Below are positions 32,846 to 42,430 of a stretch of DNA of 64,000 bases, piece after piece. The DNA comes from Sialis fuliginosa (Eukaryota > Arthropoda > Insecta > Megaloptera > Sialidae). The position numbers and the translations under genes were made by a program. Where the stretch lies: contig OY540810.1 of the NCBI GenBank assembly GCA_961205875.1, forward strand, positions 9,858,001-9,922,000. The letters run 5' to 3'. The notes beneath the pieces are model-generated. The model did not search any database and was not told the origin of the DNA. It saw only the letters and a program-made list of their open reading frames with translations. The stretch's first letter is position 1. Each line of letters starts with the position of its first letter.

Positions 32846-33101
32846 ACAAAATTAAGTTTTTCAGATGTTTTCCTTTACCTGTGTTGTGAGACCTTTCTTC
32901 GTGCCAAATTTCAAGATTTTAGGTCAACGGGAAGTACCCTGTAGGTTTTGATGACCAGTGAGTGAGTTTGTCAGTATCAAAAAACGCTTTTAAAGGACAT
33001 ATTTTTTTATTACATTAAGTTATAAACTTGATTTTTTTTACAGGACTATGAGGCTGTAGACTTTAGTATTTGACATTAATTTCAACTTGATACCTCTAGC
33101 C
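32846..33101 (+). repeat. Insect interspersed repeat, left part (split by hAT-like insertion)
   Basis: 'cctttacctgtgttgtgagac', 'ccaaatttcaagattttagg' and 'gggaagtaccctgtagg' are phrases I associate with a common insect repeat. The same repeat type continues at 33748 ('aaaatgggtcttgacggaca', 'gacaacaaagtgatc'), so the intervening element is an insertion. Confidence 0.6.
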
Positions 33102-33747
33102 CAGGGGTCCCCAATCCTATGCCCGCAAGCACCATGGCGCCCACCGCTGTGCAACAACGATAAACAAATTATTTAAGTTTTCAATAAAATGTTGAATGTA
33201 AAAAAATATTGATTTTTTAAAAATATTTAATAACTAATTAGAGAAATATGAGCGTATTTGATTGAAAATAATTATTATTTTATAAATATATTAATAAATC
33301 ATTTTTACAATATTTCTTCTCACAATTTTAAACGTACGTGCAATTACAAAAATCACAAATTCTAAAGGTTGAATAAAAATATTCCGTTGATGCAGATTTG
33401 TTCATGAAGTAACAAAGAAGATTTGTGCATATAACAAACATTTAGCAAATTGTTTAAACAATGATCAAAGTTTCGAGAAAAGCATTTTTACCTATCACGG
33501 CATACATAGAAAGAAGTAAGCAATAAACGAAAAAATGTCGCGGAACTTTTTTGTAGATCACAAAATTTCCTATCAAAGAGTCGGCGAGGGCATAAGTCAA
33601 AACTTTTTTAGTTTAAGCGTGAGAGACGCCCGTGCCTTAATCAAAATCGCGATTTTTATGCGGGAATCTTGAAAAAATGAATGGTGCCCGCCGCCCGACC
33701 GGTATTCTAGAATGTGCCCTTAGTTATCGAAAAGTTGGAGACTCCTG
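33102..33747. mobile_element. 646-bp hAT-like non-autonomous element
   Basis: The left end 'CAGGGGTCCCCAATCCTATG' pairs with the inverted right end 'CAGGAGTCTCCAACTTTTCG', the standard CAG(g/t)GGTC..CAA style of hAT termini. GC-rich subterminal stretches follow ('atggcgcccacc', 'ggtgcccgccgcccgacc'). The interior is AT-rich with no transposase frame. The flanks 'ctctagcc' and 'tgaaaatg' do not form an 8-bp duplication, so the junctions have decayed or a deletion occurred. It is inserted into an older repeat. Confidence 0.75.
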
Positions 33748-33860
33748 TGAAAATGGGTCTTGACGGACAGACAGACGGACAACAAAGTGATCTTATAAGG
33801 TTTCCATTTTTTCATTTTGAGGTACGGAGTACAAGATCTTTTTGTGGGACTTTATTATTA
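33748..33860 (+). repeat. Insect interspersed repeat, right part
   Basis: 'tgacggacagacagacggac', 'aacaaagtgatcttataagg' and 'gaggtacgga' match the usual tail of lepidopteran 'gggttcc..ggaaccc' repeats. An 84-codon frame (33714-33968) starting in the hAT end is not a gene. Confidence 0.65.
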
Positions 33861-34341
33861 ATCAGGAAAATAATACTATTGTATGAAACTTATTATATAT
33901 ACCTACCTAATAATATTTTATTACAATTAATTGTTGGTAGTACAAAAGGTCCATTGATGAAAAGTTAATCTTTTATAACTACATATGTAAATGCATACGA
34001 TACTTGATATTTCCATTATACAACGTCAAAAGACGTTAAACGAAAAAGAAAAAAAACTACCCATTCACATAATATTACCTCAAGCCGGATTTTCTCGAAT
34101 TAACAGAGTCCATTTAATGTCTGTTAAATTAATGCCGTTACATTACTACGTCTCAAAGCTTCACATTCGCAAAGTGTAAAGTAATAGACATGCGTACCGT
34201 CAGTTTTACATGGCGAGTGCCTTGGGCAGTTGGTGTCCACATACTCCGACAGATGTCTCTATTCACAGTGCTATAACTGACGTTATAACTATTTTTAATG
34301 AGTAAATGGGCTTTTAGTATTAAATCGAATATTATATTTTA
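33861..34341. other. AT-rich sequence, no gene seen
   Basis: A 62-codon frame at 33991-34179 shows no domain; nothing else recognised. Confidence 0.4.
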
Positions 34342-34556
34342 GACCAGAACATAGTAACGCAGTCGTTCGGAAAATTATTCCGATTGAATTTTTTGTTTTT
34401 AACATATTGGGGAGGTGGCCTGATTATAAGGTACCAGTCTGTACCTTGGTCGGGTATTATTTAAACCGCGAAAAGGCCCTATAAAAAGAAAAAAATGTTT
34501 TTTTCTTTCTTTTATAAGAATAATTTTCCAAACGACTGCGCTAATATGTTCTGGTC
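34342..34556. mobile_element. 215-bp MITE with ~39-bp TIRs, TA-flanked
   Basis: The left end 'GACCAGAACATAGTAACGCA' and the inverted right end 'GACCAGAACATATTAGCGCA' continue through 'gtcgtt(c/t)ggaaaattattc' with only three mismatches. TA lies at 34340-34341 and 34557-34558. The centre holds 'ggtaccagtctgtaccttgg', slightly reminiscent of the M1 termini. Well preserved, so likely a fairly recent insertion; no coding capacity. Confidence 0.9.
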
Positions 34557-34558
34557 TA

Positions 34559-36330
34559 TTTATTGAACAGTTTTGAATTTCTGTAGTTTTTTATCGCGTT
34601 TAATTTTATGTTAGAGTTCGACCATTAATTAGGTAAGGATGATTTTTTTTAATTTCACCCTTTCCCTACCTTAACATATGGTTTTCTATTATTTACTACA
34701 AGATATACCAATTTTAAGGGCAGTTGCAAAAGAAGACATGATTTTTCTGGTTGAAATCTGAAATACGGACGTAAATTGACTCAAAAACAAAAATGATGAG
34801 ATTTTTGTAAAAAAAACTTCAACTGCTGAAACTGCTGTATATTAACGTATTTTGAAATAATTAGAAAGAGAAAATTTACGTAGGTAACTCTTTACATCAT
34901 CTCCCCCTCACCCCTCGCGTAAAATTTTACAGACCACTACATTATAAATATTTCATAAACATAAAAAAATATTTTCAAATGAAAACAATTGCAATTTTGA
35001 ATCTCATTTTCTAAAACCCAACTCAATTAAAATTCAATACAGTATCTAATAAACAAAAAAATCACATAAAAAACACAATGACATCAATTAATCTTTAGTA
35101 AACAGCCATTTGCTTAATCATTATCATTCGAATTCAATCAGGGGTGATATTATAAGTTTCACATTAGAGTGTAAAATTAATGAACGCCAACAACAGCTTC
35201 TATAGAGCTTAATTAAATTTTCCAATGCAATACTAGAGACTACGTATATATGTATGGTACATACATATAAAAACAAAACTAGAGTTGAAGCATGAAGCAT
35301 CGTTAGCTGTCAATAACAATTTTCTATCACAATGGGTGGTTAGATATTTGATATTGCGAGACATCGAAGCAATATCAAAAACAATAACATTTTTAAACAT
35401 GTAGAAGTATTATAAAAAAACACAAAGCACTGAGTGATTGATGTTATTAAAAACGTAGTTATCGTTTTAGTATTATCAATTACCTCTATGTATGATGATT
35501 TAAAAAAATCTTTTCATACATACTTCTCGGAGTTATACAAATGATATGTATACATTTGTCATTTGTATTTGTTCTTTTTGTTTTTTAAAATGCATATGAA
35601 ATTAAAGTTTGTAGAATTAATTATGAGGATTTTATATTTTTTATAGTGTGTTTTTTTTGTGTTGGAACACTTATGGAATCAACACTGTGTCTGTCGGTCT
35701 GTCTGTCTGCCACAGCGTTCTAGCTACTGAACCGTCTGACCTATAAAGTTGATATTTGGCATAATTATCTTTAAAATGATTTTTTACTTTTTATTTTACG
35801 ATTTTTTTTTCGCCGAAATATGCTAGTTTGAATATATGATATTTTTATTAATAGAGTAAGCACAAGTGATACAATGGACTTTACTACATACGTATTTTAA
35901 ATATGAGAATATCTTTTAACTAGTATAGTTCGGTAAAAAAAATCCATACAGTAAAAATTAAGAATTCACTGTAAAGTGAAAATATAGTACTATTTTTTAC
36001 CGTGATCGAAAACTTAAAAAATAATTACTTACATTGCCAAAATCGTTATTTTTGGACATTTAAGTTAAGATATCTCAAAAACCTGATATGGTGAAGCCAG
36101 TTGGACAACGGATTTGGTTTCAACATGCCGAAAACATTCGAAAGCACATATATTCAAGTAGAGGCAAAAGAAAAAAAGTATTTTTTGTCGGCCTGTGTAA
36201 TATACTGAAATTTTAAATATTCTTCCGTTAGGACATCTCAAGCACAGAAGTTCCAGCTTGCATTTTTTCTGCGAAATAACGATCGTCTCCAACTGTTGCC
36301 AATATAAGTTTGATAAAATTTATTATCTGT
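34559..36330. other. 1.8 kb AT-rich stretch, no gene seen
   Basis: Near 35690-35760 'gtctgtctgtctgccacagc' and 'tctagctactgaaccgtctg' match the upstream flank of R3 copy 2 (61280-61315) and are repeat remnants. A 75-codon minus-strand frame (36065-36292) is not recognised. Confidence 0.4.
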
Positions 36331-36463
36331 CTTTTTCTGTATCCTGTATCTCACTCTCTGAGTGGAGACCAGTAATTATACTCGGCCAACGACCGTCTGA
36401 CGCGTCTGGTTGACCTTATTTTTCACTAGAGACTAAATATAATTTGATGCTTCTCTCACTGCC

Positions 36464-36503
36464 ATGGCATCGACTGTAATCGCTGCGGCGAGCATCCAAG
36501 CGT
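36464..36503 (+). other. Possible short first coding exon with splice donor (weak)
   Basis: Within a GC-richer stretch (about 36380-36540) the sequence 'gccATGGcatcg' gives a start codon in a favourable context. It is followed by 12 codons (M-A-S-T-V-I-A-A-A-S-I-Q) and then 'GC|GTAAGAT', a consensus splice donor with GT at 36502-36503. Without splicing the frame stops one codon later (GCG TAA). A short alanine-rich first exon joined across a long intron would be normal in insects. Nothing else in the window can be joined to it with confidence, and the pattern could be chance. No TATA box or initiator was identified with certainty. Confidence 0.2.
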
Positions 36504-36654
36504 AAGATACAATTTGGTGTTACCGAGTTACCATAACTATATTTATACACATATATTAACTTAATATGCAATTTTATAATATTATCTATTAACTGATTTT
36601 AAGTGAATTTTCATCCGAATAAAAGCCACTGAGATTTTGCATTAGTTTGTCTAA

Positions 36655-36695
36655 TATACTGGGTGTTCCATTAATTATTTCCTGCATAGAGATCT
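36655..36695 (+). repeat. Solo 'TGGGTGTTCC' element end
   Basis: 'tatactgggtgttccattaa' resembles the TA + C(A/T)GGGTGTT ends of the elements at 7949, 18117 and 45212. No partner end was found. Confidence 0.35.
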
Positions 36696-36718
36696 CAGTA
36701 TGCATCTATACATAATTT

Positions 36719-36992
36719 TAAAACAAAGTATCTCGCTGCGTCTGTATGTCTGTCAGTGCACGAATTTTTCAGCAACTACTAAACGGATTTTATTCAGGTT
36801 TTTACTAATGTTTAGAGTGTTTTACAAGGAGGGTTCAGGTGTATAATTTATGGATATTTTGTGTAAATTTTATGTCCGAAAAAAACAAGCGTCGGAGGTA
36901 CCTTCGCGTGCGCTGCGTAAATAGTTAGCAATAAGTGAAAATAATATTTAATAGGTTTATCACAGATTAAATTTATATCCCCGGATAACACA
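36719..36992 (+). repeat. Interspersed repeat family R4, copy 2
   Basis: Direct diverged copy of 366-625: 'aactactaaacggatttta', 'cgtcggaggtaccttcgcg', 'aaatagttagcaata', 'cacagattaaatttatatcc'. It includes 'ttatggatattttgtg' where the inverted copy 52465-52605 reads the complement of 'tttgtggatattaaccc'. Confidence 0.75.
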
Positions 36993-37340
36993 CAATTTTT
37001 TTTTAGAAATTAGAAATTTAGATGCGATGAGTAAACAAAGAACATTAAAAAATATAAAAAAAATCAATGAAAAATTAAATATTATTGAACCGATAATGTA
37101 GTTCAGAAGTAAGTCGAGGACATTATTTTTTTCATTGCACAAAGTAACATTTAGAACTACACATTTAAATTTTAAAGCTGTACACTGAAAAAACCCTAAC
37201 TTCCTATATATTTTTAATATGGTTAGAAAAAAATCTATTTTTGTAATGTCATGAATGATATTTCTTACTTGAAAAACGAAAAAACTGTGGTTTCTTAGTC
37301 ACTAAACTAAAAATACACCTTAACCACAAAAATTTATGTC

Positions 37341-37384
37341 ACTCGACACGTGTTTCGACTTCACAAGAAGTCCTCATCAGGAGC
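37341..37384 (-). ncRNA. Hammerhead ribozyme-like motif, left arm
   Basis: Exact mirror of the right-arm motif because the arms are perfect reverse complements. On the minus strand the core CTGATGA occupies 37380 to 37374, GAAA 37356 to 37353, and the predicted cleavage follows the C at 37345. The two motifs are head to head, their 5' sides facing the palindrome centre. A transcript crossing the whole palindrome would fold into one long hairpin in preference to the ribozyme fold. Confidence 0.5.
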
Positions 37385-37408
37385 CTAACGATTCCAACGA
37401 ATCGTTAG

Positions 37409-37452
37409 GCTCCTGATGAGGACTTCTTGTGAAGTCGAAACACGTGTCGAGT
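37409..37452 (+). ncRNA. Hammerhead ribozyme-like motif, right arm
   Basis: All conserved core elements appear in order. CTGATGA is at 37413-37419. A 6-bp stem II follows (GACTTC 37421-37426 with GAAGTC 37431-37436, loop TTGT). GAAA is at 37437-37440, then CACGTG, then U-C at 37447-37448, where a hammerhead would cleave. Stem I can form four pairs (GCTC 37409-37412 with GAGT 37449-37452, one G-U). One extra G (37420) sits between the core and stem II. Stem III is the self-complementary CACGTG, too short to close as a monomer but able to pair between two molecules. Dimeric hammerheads with very short stem III are known from newt satellite DNA and Penelope-like elements. Activity is inference. 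Confidence 0.55.
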
Positions 37453-37494
37453 GACATAAATTTTTGTGGTTAAGGTGTATTTTTAGTTTAGTGA

Positions 37495-38328
37495 TGAAAG
37501 ATATTAAATCATTTATTGTTATTTATTAATAAAGTAATGCATTTCATACTATCGTGAAAATTGTTATAGGAGAACCTGTTTTAATGATCGTAGGTACACA
37601 GTATACAAATTAATAATTGTAACGCTAGTTTATTGTAGTTTAAAATAATTAACTCATATGAACAAATGTGTTTCTAAAAGTTATTTGATTCATATTGCCA
37701 TTCTCGTGTTTCGCTACATCAATGTTGTTTATAAAACTTATATCATGAACTCATAAATACGAAATACGAGTAATATGATATTAAACCATTATACCTACGT
37801 GCTTTGAAAAGTAAAATACATTAGTGATTGTTATGAAAACTTCAACAAAAACTATTTTACGGATTCTTACAAAATATGCAATATTATACTTATATATAAA
37901 TAACGAGCATGGTAAACATGGGCGATCTGCCCCCAGGAAAAGTGGGGTTGATATTTTTTTTATAAAAAGGTATGACTAAAAGGTACACTTTTACAAACTT
38001 TAATTTTCCGGGAAAAATGAAAAATGTAATTTCGAAAAAAAATCGATGTAACAGCTTTATAAATGTCGATCCCTGCGACATATGTTGTAGTTATACCTTA
38101 CTATTAGTATTATCATATCAATTTTTTTTAAATCTCCCATTAAAAATACATTTTGGAATTATAAATTTTCAAAAAAATTTTTTTTCATTAAATGGAATAG
38201 TACACCAACGAAATTTTTTCATACATAACCCTTTGTATGCACAAACACATATATTTTTTTCAAATTTCTATTTTGGGTGGATGGGGGTAAAATTGGATAT
38301 GTTTACTGACCTCTATTTCTATAGTTGA
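37495..38328. other. AT-rich sequence, no gene supported
   Basis: A 118-codon plus-strand frame (37972-38328) and an antisense 63-codon frame (37890-38081) overlap here. Neither has a recognisable domain, and the composition is that of AT-rich noncoding DNA. Confidence 0.45.
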
Positions 38329-38382
38329 TTTGCATATATTATGCAATAGGGTATATTTGCATATATTATGTAATAGGGTAGG
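38329..38382 (+). repeat. Two-copy 27-bp tandem repeat
   Basis: 'tttgcatatattatgcaata' plus 'gggta' occurs at 38329 and again at 38356 with one substitution. Confidence 0.85.
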
Positions 38383-38502
38383 TTAAATTAAGAAAACTTT
38401 CGCGGATTGAAAAGTAATGCTTACCTTTGCCATGTTCGTTATAAAGCATTTTGATATATTACTAGAGTGATAATCACATTTGACTAGAATAATATAACTT
38501 TT

Positions 38503-38535
38503 TTTGAAGTTATACTTCTATAGGCGCGTTCGAGG
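38503..38535 (-). repeat. Repeat M2, solo terminus (copy D)
   Basis: 'GAAGTTATACTTCTATAGGC' followed by 'gcgttcgaggtgaaa' matches the right end of M2 copies A and B. No opposite end was found, so it is a truncated remnant. Confidence 0.55.
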
Positions 38536-39420
38536 TGAAACTTTAATAATGCAACGAAGATAACAGTTGATTTATTTTATGTCTGCATACAGGTATATCT
38601 TATAAATGGTAAAAATTTGGTAAAAATAGTCAGAATTGATTCAGGGAAGGTTTAAACCAAAATCTCGAATTCGATCAACCAATACAGGTAAACTTGACGT
38701 GGAATGATTAAAAATTAGTATATTTTTCTTAATTTAACTCGCGATTCCCAAAGAAGTTGTTCATTAAATATTATCTTTTTATCAATGGAACACTGAAAAA
38801 ATTGTCTTTCTTTTTTTATTTTATTTATTTTAAGTTCATAAGAAAAGTGAAATTTACTGATTTTCGAAAATTGTCGAAATTAATTAAGATTTAGAGAAAA
38901 ATGAATAATGAAAAAAAATAATTTTCTCAATAAGAACTTAAAAATAAATAAAATAAAATTGAAATCGGATGATGAGGTGCTAAAATACAGCCAATAAAAA
39001 CACCGAATTATCGATATAATGGTGTTCTACACGGAAAGTGGCATAACCCAATCAAAAAGTGCAGCGATTTTTTTTATGTACCAGATTAGTACTTAACAGG
39101 TTTTAGATTAAAAAATAGAAAATTGTAGAAAATAGCGGGTATAAATGGGTCAAAAGCCTGTTTCGCGAGATAGAATTTACAAACAAACATATAGGGATTT
39201 AGACTAAATTGAAAAAGTATACGAGATGGGACACCAATACGCGATTTTCGACTCGGACTTGGCAAATTTTTTTTGTCATTCCGTGCAATTGCCTAAATAG
39301 TTAAGTATATTTATGGGAAAAAAATAGATTTAGCGGTAATGAGTTAGGTGGCCGATATATTTGGAGCAGTTTAGATATAACCGCTACGGTTGATTAACAA
39401 CAAAACAGGTTCAAGTGCCG
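38536..39420. other. AT-rich sequence, no gene seen
   Basis: Between about 38800 and 38960 the phrases 'ttttattttatttattttaa' and 'aaaataaataaaataaaatt' are mutually complementary and flank 'ttaagttcataag' / 'taagaacttaaaa', a weak AT-rich inverted repeat. Nothing else recognised. Confidence 0.35.
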
Positions 39421-39560
39421 GTGGAAAGTTGACTTTAGCGGTGTCGGAAACACAAAGACACACCGTGCATTAATTATAATAACGTCACCGCCTTTGCGTG
39501 CACTGGCTTTTGCCGGCGCGCAAATCGGATATTCATTAAATAATTTTAACGAATGCTTTA
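39421..39560. promoter_or_regulatory. GC-balanced patch with homeodomain-type sites, possible conserved noncoding block
   Basis: 'gcattaattataataacg' (homeodomain-type TAAT core sites) is followed by 'tcaccgcctttgcgtgcact' and 'gccggcgcgcaaatcgg', then 'attcattaaataattttaac'. The alternation of complex GC-balanced and homeodomain-type motifs is unlike the surrounding decayed DNA. This is only a composition-based suspicion; the patch could be an unrecognised repeat. An 86-codon frame (39494-39754) crosses it without a domain. Confidence 0.2.
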
Positions 39561-39594
39561 TGCGAATGATGTGTTATTCTGTTGTGTTTAGTAA

Positions 39595-39605
39595 CCCCCC
39601 CCCCC
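39595..39605. repeat. Homopolymer run of 11 C
   Basis: Followed directly by further C-rich sequence ('tcccctcccg'). Confidence 0.9.
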
Positions 39606-39877
39606 TCCCCTCCCGTCAGCCTCTATGTCTGCCTCTTTGTGTCTGCGTTTTAATTTTGTTGGTGTATATTTTTTTAATTATTGGATGTATGATTGGTAGT
39701 ATAATTTCATATTTTTATGATATGAATAGAATTTTTTATCAATTTTTTTCGTGAATACAATACTAAATTAATGCAATTATAATGTATTATTTGAATAGAT
39801 TCAAATATAAAATCGTTTTGAAAATAATGGGTCTGTTGCACAGATAGACAAAATAAATAGAATTTGATAAAAATGCA

Positions 39878-40277
39878 TAAAGGCTATAGGGGGATAAGAA
39901 CGAGTAAAGTGCTCCCGCAACGATTATGGTCGTTATATTTTTTATAGTTACTACTAACACAAATAACAATTCACCCAAATTTCAGCCTTCAAAAATTTAC
40001 CCCCAAGGGGTGAGAATTAGTTTTGAAAATTTCGTAAAAAATTAATAACTTTTGAACGAGTCGACCGATTTGAATAAAAATTTAATATATGTTATAGATA
40101 TCACTAAGGTGCTTTACCGAAAAATTTGGTGAACCTGAATACTTTACATAACTTCCAAAAAATGTGTTTTTTTTAAATTAATTCTCACCCCTTAGGGGTA
40201 AAATTTTGAGTGTTGAAATATCGGCCATAATCGGCGCGGGTAGCCCTTTATCCATTCTTATCCCCCTATAGCCTTTA
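39878..40277. mobile_element. ~400-bp MITE with outer and inner inverted repeats
   Basis: The outer ends 'TAAAGGCTATAGGGGGATAA' are repeated inverted at 40277, with TA as possible target duplication. A second, inner inverted pair is present: 'tttacccccaaggggtgaga' (about 39998) and the complement of 'tctcaccccttaggggtaaa' (about 40184). No transposase. The central part ('ttttgaacgagtcgaccgat') has the phrasing of insect repeats. Confidence 0.75.
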
Positions 40278-40290
40278 GATATTTTTATTT

Positions 40291-40450
40291 AACACACATA
40301 CTAATATTATAAATGCCAAAGTGTTTGTCTCTCTGTCTGTTTGTTAAAGGGTATAAACCACTTTGTATCCCGTAATTTATTTAATAAAAAATGAGTATGT
40401 GTTATTTGTATTTTGTACGCGCGATAGGTTAGGTAATTTTATTTTTTGCC
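40291..40450 (+). repeat. Repeat R6, copy 2 (internally deleted)
   Basis: 'tactaatattataaatgcca', 'ctgtctgtttgttaaaggg', 'tatcccgtaa', 'tgtacgcgcgataggtta' follow the order seen at 48141-48375. The 'ccactgaaccgat' segment is missing. Confidence 0.7.
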
Positions 40451-41040
40451 CTTTTTATAGCAATATTTTAAAGATAATTAATGTTTTTTCCTTGTCTAGA
40501 AAATGTTTTATTTGTTAATAATAATTTTTGTTCCGAATAAAATCATGTTCTTTCAATTACAAACTTAAACCCAAATCCGAACTTGAACCCTAAAAAAATA
40601 ACGGTTTTGAACCTAAATAGTTTGTATCATGTTAAACCTAAACCTGAACCAAAATTTATATTTGAACCCGAACCGAACCCGAACCATAAATAAATTCCGA
40701 TTCAAGTCCCTGCTTTTAATACAGACAATACACCCTTTTAAATATTTTAGAAGCTCGACACTGTCAAAAAGTTAAAAAATATATTACTCACCATTTTTAT
40801 TCTAAAAACTGTAATCCTAAAAAATAAAAACAAACAAAAAAATAAAGCCCAGAATCTAACATCATAATCTCACCTTTCTCCCAAGAGAATTACTCATCAT
40901 AACAAAGCCAGAGAGAGAGAGAAAAATTAAATATCATTACGGGACAATTGCGAACGTCGCTAATTAAAAATATAAAAAAAGCGGCGCGTGTACCGGCCCA
41001 TTGTTACAGTACCGCAGGAACTTAGGAGAGCGGTAATTCT
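40451..41040. other. AT-rich sequence, no gene seen
   Basis: A short 'aacc(t/c)(g/a)aacc'-rich patch at 40560-40690 ('cctgaacc', 'cccgaaccgaacccgaacc') is a local simple repeat. Confidence 0.45.
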
Positions 41041-41260
41041 AAAAGTCTTCCAACAATAAACGTTTGCACTACTTATGTAACCATTACATAATACAGCATT
41101 AATAGGTGGCTTCGCGCGACTCTCCATTGTTAACAAAAATATATATTATATATTTAAGCACAAGTTTTGAACTTTTATTTCCAAGTGGACGTGCTGAAAC
41201 AATGGAGGATTGTCGCCATAAATTACCGGCCGTGCTTTATGCAGTATCCGGCGACCGCTG
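41041..41260. promoter_or_regulatory. GC-balanced patch with paired bZIP-like sites
   Basis: 'TTATGTAA' (41073-41080) and 'TTACATAA' (41084-41091) are inverted around three bases; TTAYGTAA is the core bound by PAR-domain bZIP factors such as Pdp1/vrille. 'cgactctccattgttaac' (about 41118) and, inverted, 'acaatggaggattgtcgcc' (about 41200) form a second, looser pair. The region 40980-41260 is richer in G+C than its surroundings. A regulatory role is speculation from motif content; the 77-codon frame across it has no domain. Confidence 0.2.
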
Positions 41261-41640
41261 TCTTTTTATTTCACTTAAACATAATACGAATTTGAATAAT
41301 TTTCGAGTGTATTTCTACTGTTTTGTACTGAGTGTTTAAAACGGGGGCCTGTTCTAAATTGATAGTCGTTTATTTTCACTTCTGCAAACTTCTGGAAAGT
41401 TATTGCAGGTACTGTGTTTTGTGCTAATGTACATTTGTTTTATATAATTTTTGTTAATTGGTTGAATACGGAAAGTATATTTTTTGATGAATGTGGGGTA
41501 ACGAACTTTAAAGTATTTATTCATTTGTGTGTTCTCTTTTATAATTATTATATTTTATATGACTAGGCTTGTGAATTTTATTTTGAAAATACTCTTCTTG
41601 TAGATATAATCAGTAAATATACATTTTAACTAATATAAAT

Positions 41641-42430
41641 AATTCGGGCAAGACATACACAAGTGTATGCCATAAGGGTTCCGAAGTACGTACTACTTGG
41701 AATGTTTGGAATCACTTACAGGTGCATTTTTAAGTTAGAAAAAAAATATAAAAAGTGTCAAGTTCTACTAATTGAGATCTATATTTTGACACCCCACATG
41801 CCTAGATATCAAAATAAAAAATTCTATGACGCCCCTCCCTATTATTCCAAAATTTAAAATTATGTTGTTGACTTTAGTATTTGTCGTTGGTAGTCCCACC
41901 AAAGCCTCGCTACCAAATTTTTTTCAGATTTTTTAAGCCAGTAGTTACCGAGCTAGAGGTAGGGTGGACAAAATAAAATACTGCTTTTAACCCCCTACAG
42001 GCGCTATTTTTAAGTTAGAAAAAAAAATATATAATCATATTCTACTAATTGAAATGTACATTTGTACGTTTTGGTATACAATTTTTTTGTTTTTTTTTTT
42101 GGATTTGCTTTAAAGCCCCCTGCAGGCACCATTTTTGATTTAGAAAAAAAATAGAATAAGGTTCAAATTCCGCTTGTCTGGTTATACATTTTAATTTGCC
42201 TTGGTATATATATATATTTTTTTTACCTAGCTTTAGCTCCTTAGTGCCCCCCTTGAAAAATTATTTTTTCAATATATTTGTACATCTTTTACTAGAGGGT
42301 ATCATTTTACATGTTCAGTAAAAATTTCAAGTTTCTATCTTATATAGTTTCCGAGCTATTTAGCTTTGAGTGAAAAGGACGAACGGACGACAATGTGAGA
42401 TTAATAGGGTTTCTTCGGAACCCTAAAAAA
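41641..42430 (+). repeat. Repeat R2, copy 2
   Basis: Direct copy of 30227-31285 with high similarity from 'aattcgggcaagacatacac' to 'cttcggaaccctaa'. It has only one of the two 280-bp internal units ('agtcccaccaaagcctcg' once, at about 41892). A TA microsatellite (42207-42218) replaces part of the 3' region. Outside the R2 borders the flanks of the two copies do not match. Confidence 0.85.

Larger units (their letters stand above)
37299..37494. repeat. Perfect palindrome, two 95-bp arms and a 6-bp loop
   Basis: 37299-37393 and 37400-37494 are exact reverse complements over all 95 bases, with 'ccaacg' (37394-37399) as the only spacer. Perfect arms of this length are not expected by drift and imply a recent head-to-head duplication or gene-conversion maintenance. 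Each arm contains one hammerhead-like ribozyme core, pointing away from the centre. There is no copy of the arm sequence elsewhere in the window. Flanks are AT-rich without a clear target duplication. Confidence 0.95.

Noticed and set aside
37972-38328. 118-codon plus-strand frame
   Set aside because: Phenylalanine/asparagine/isoleucine-rich product typical of AT-rich noncoding DNA, no domain, antisense frame overlaps.
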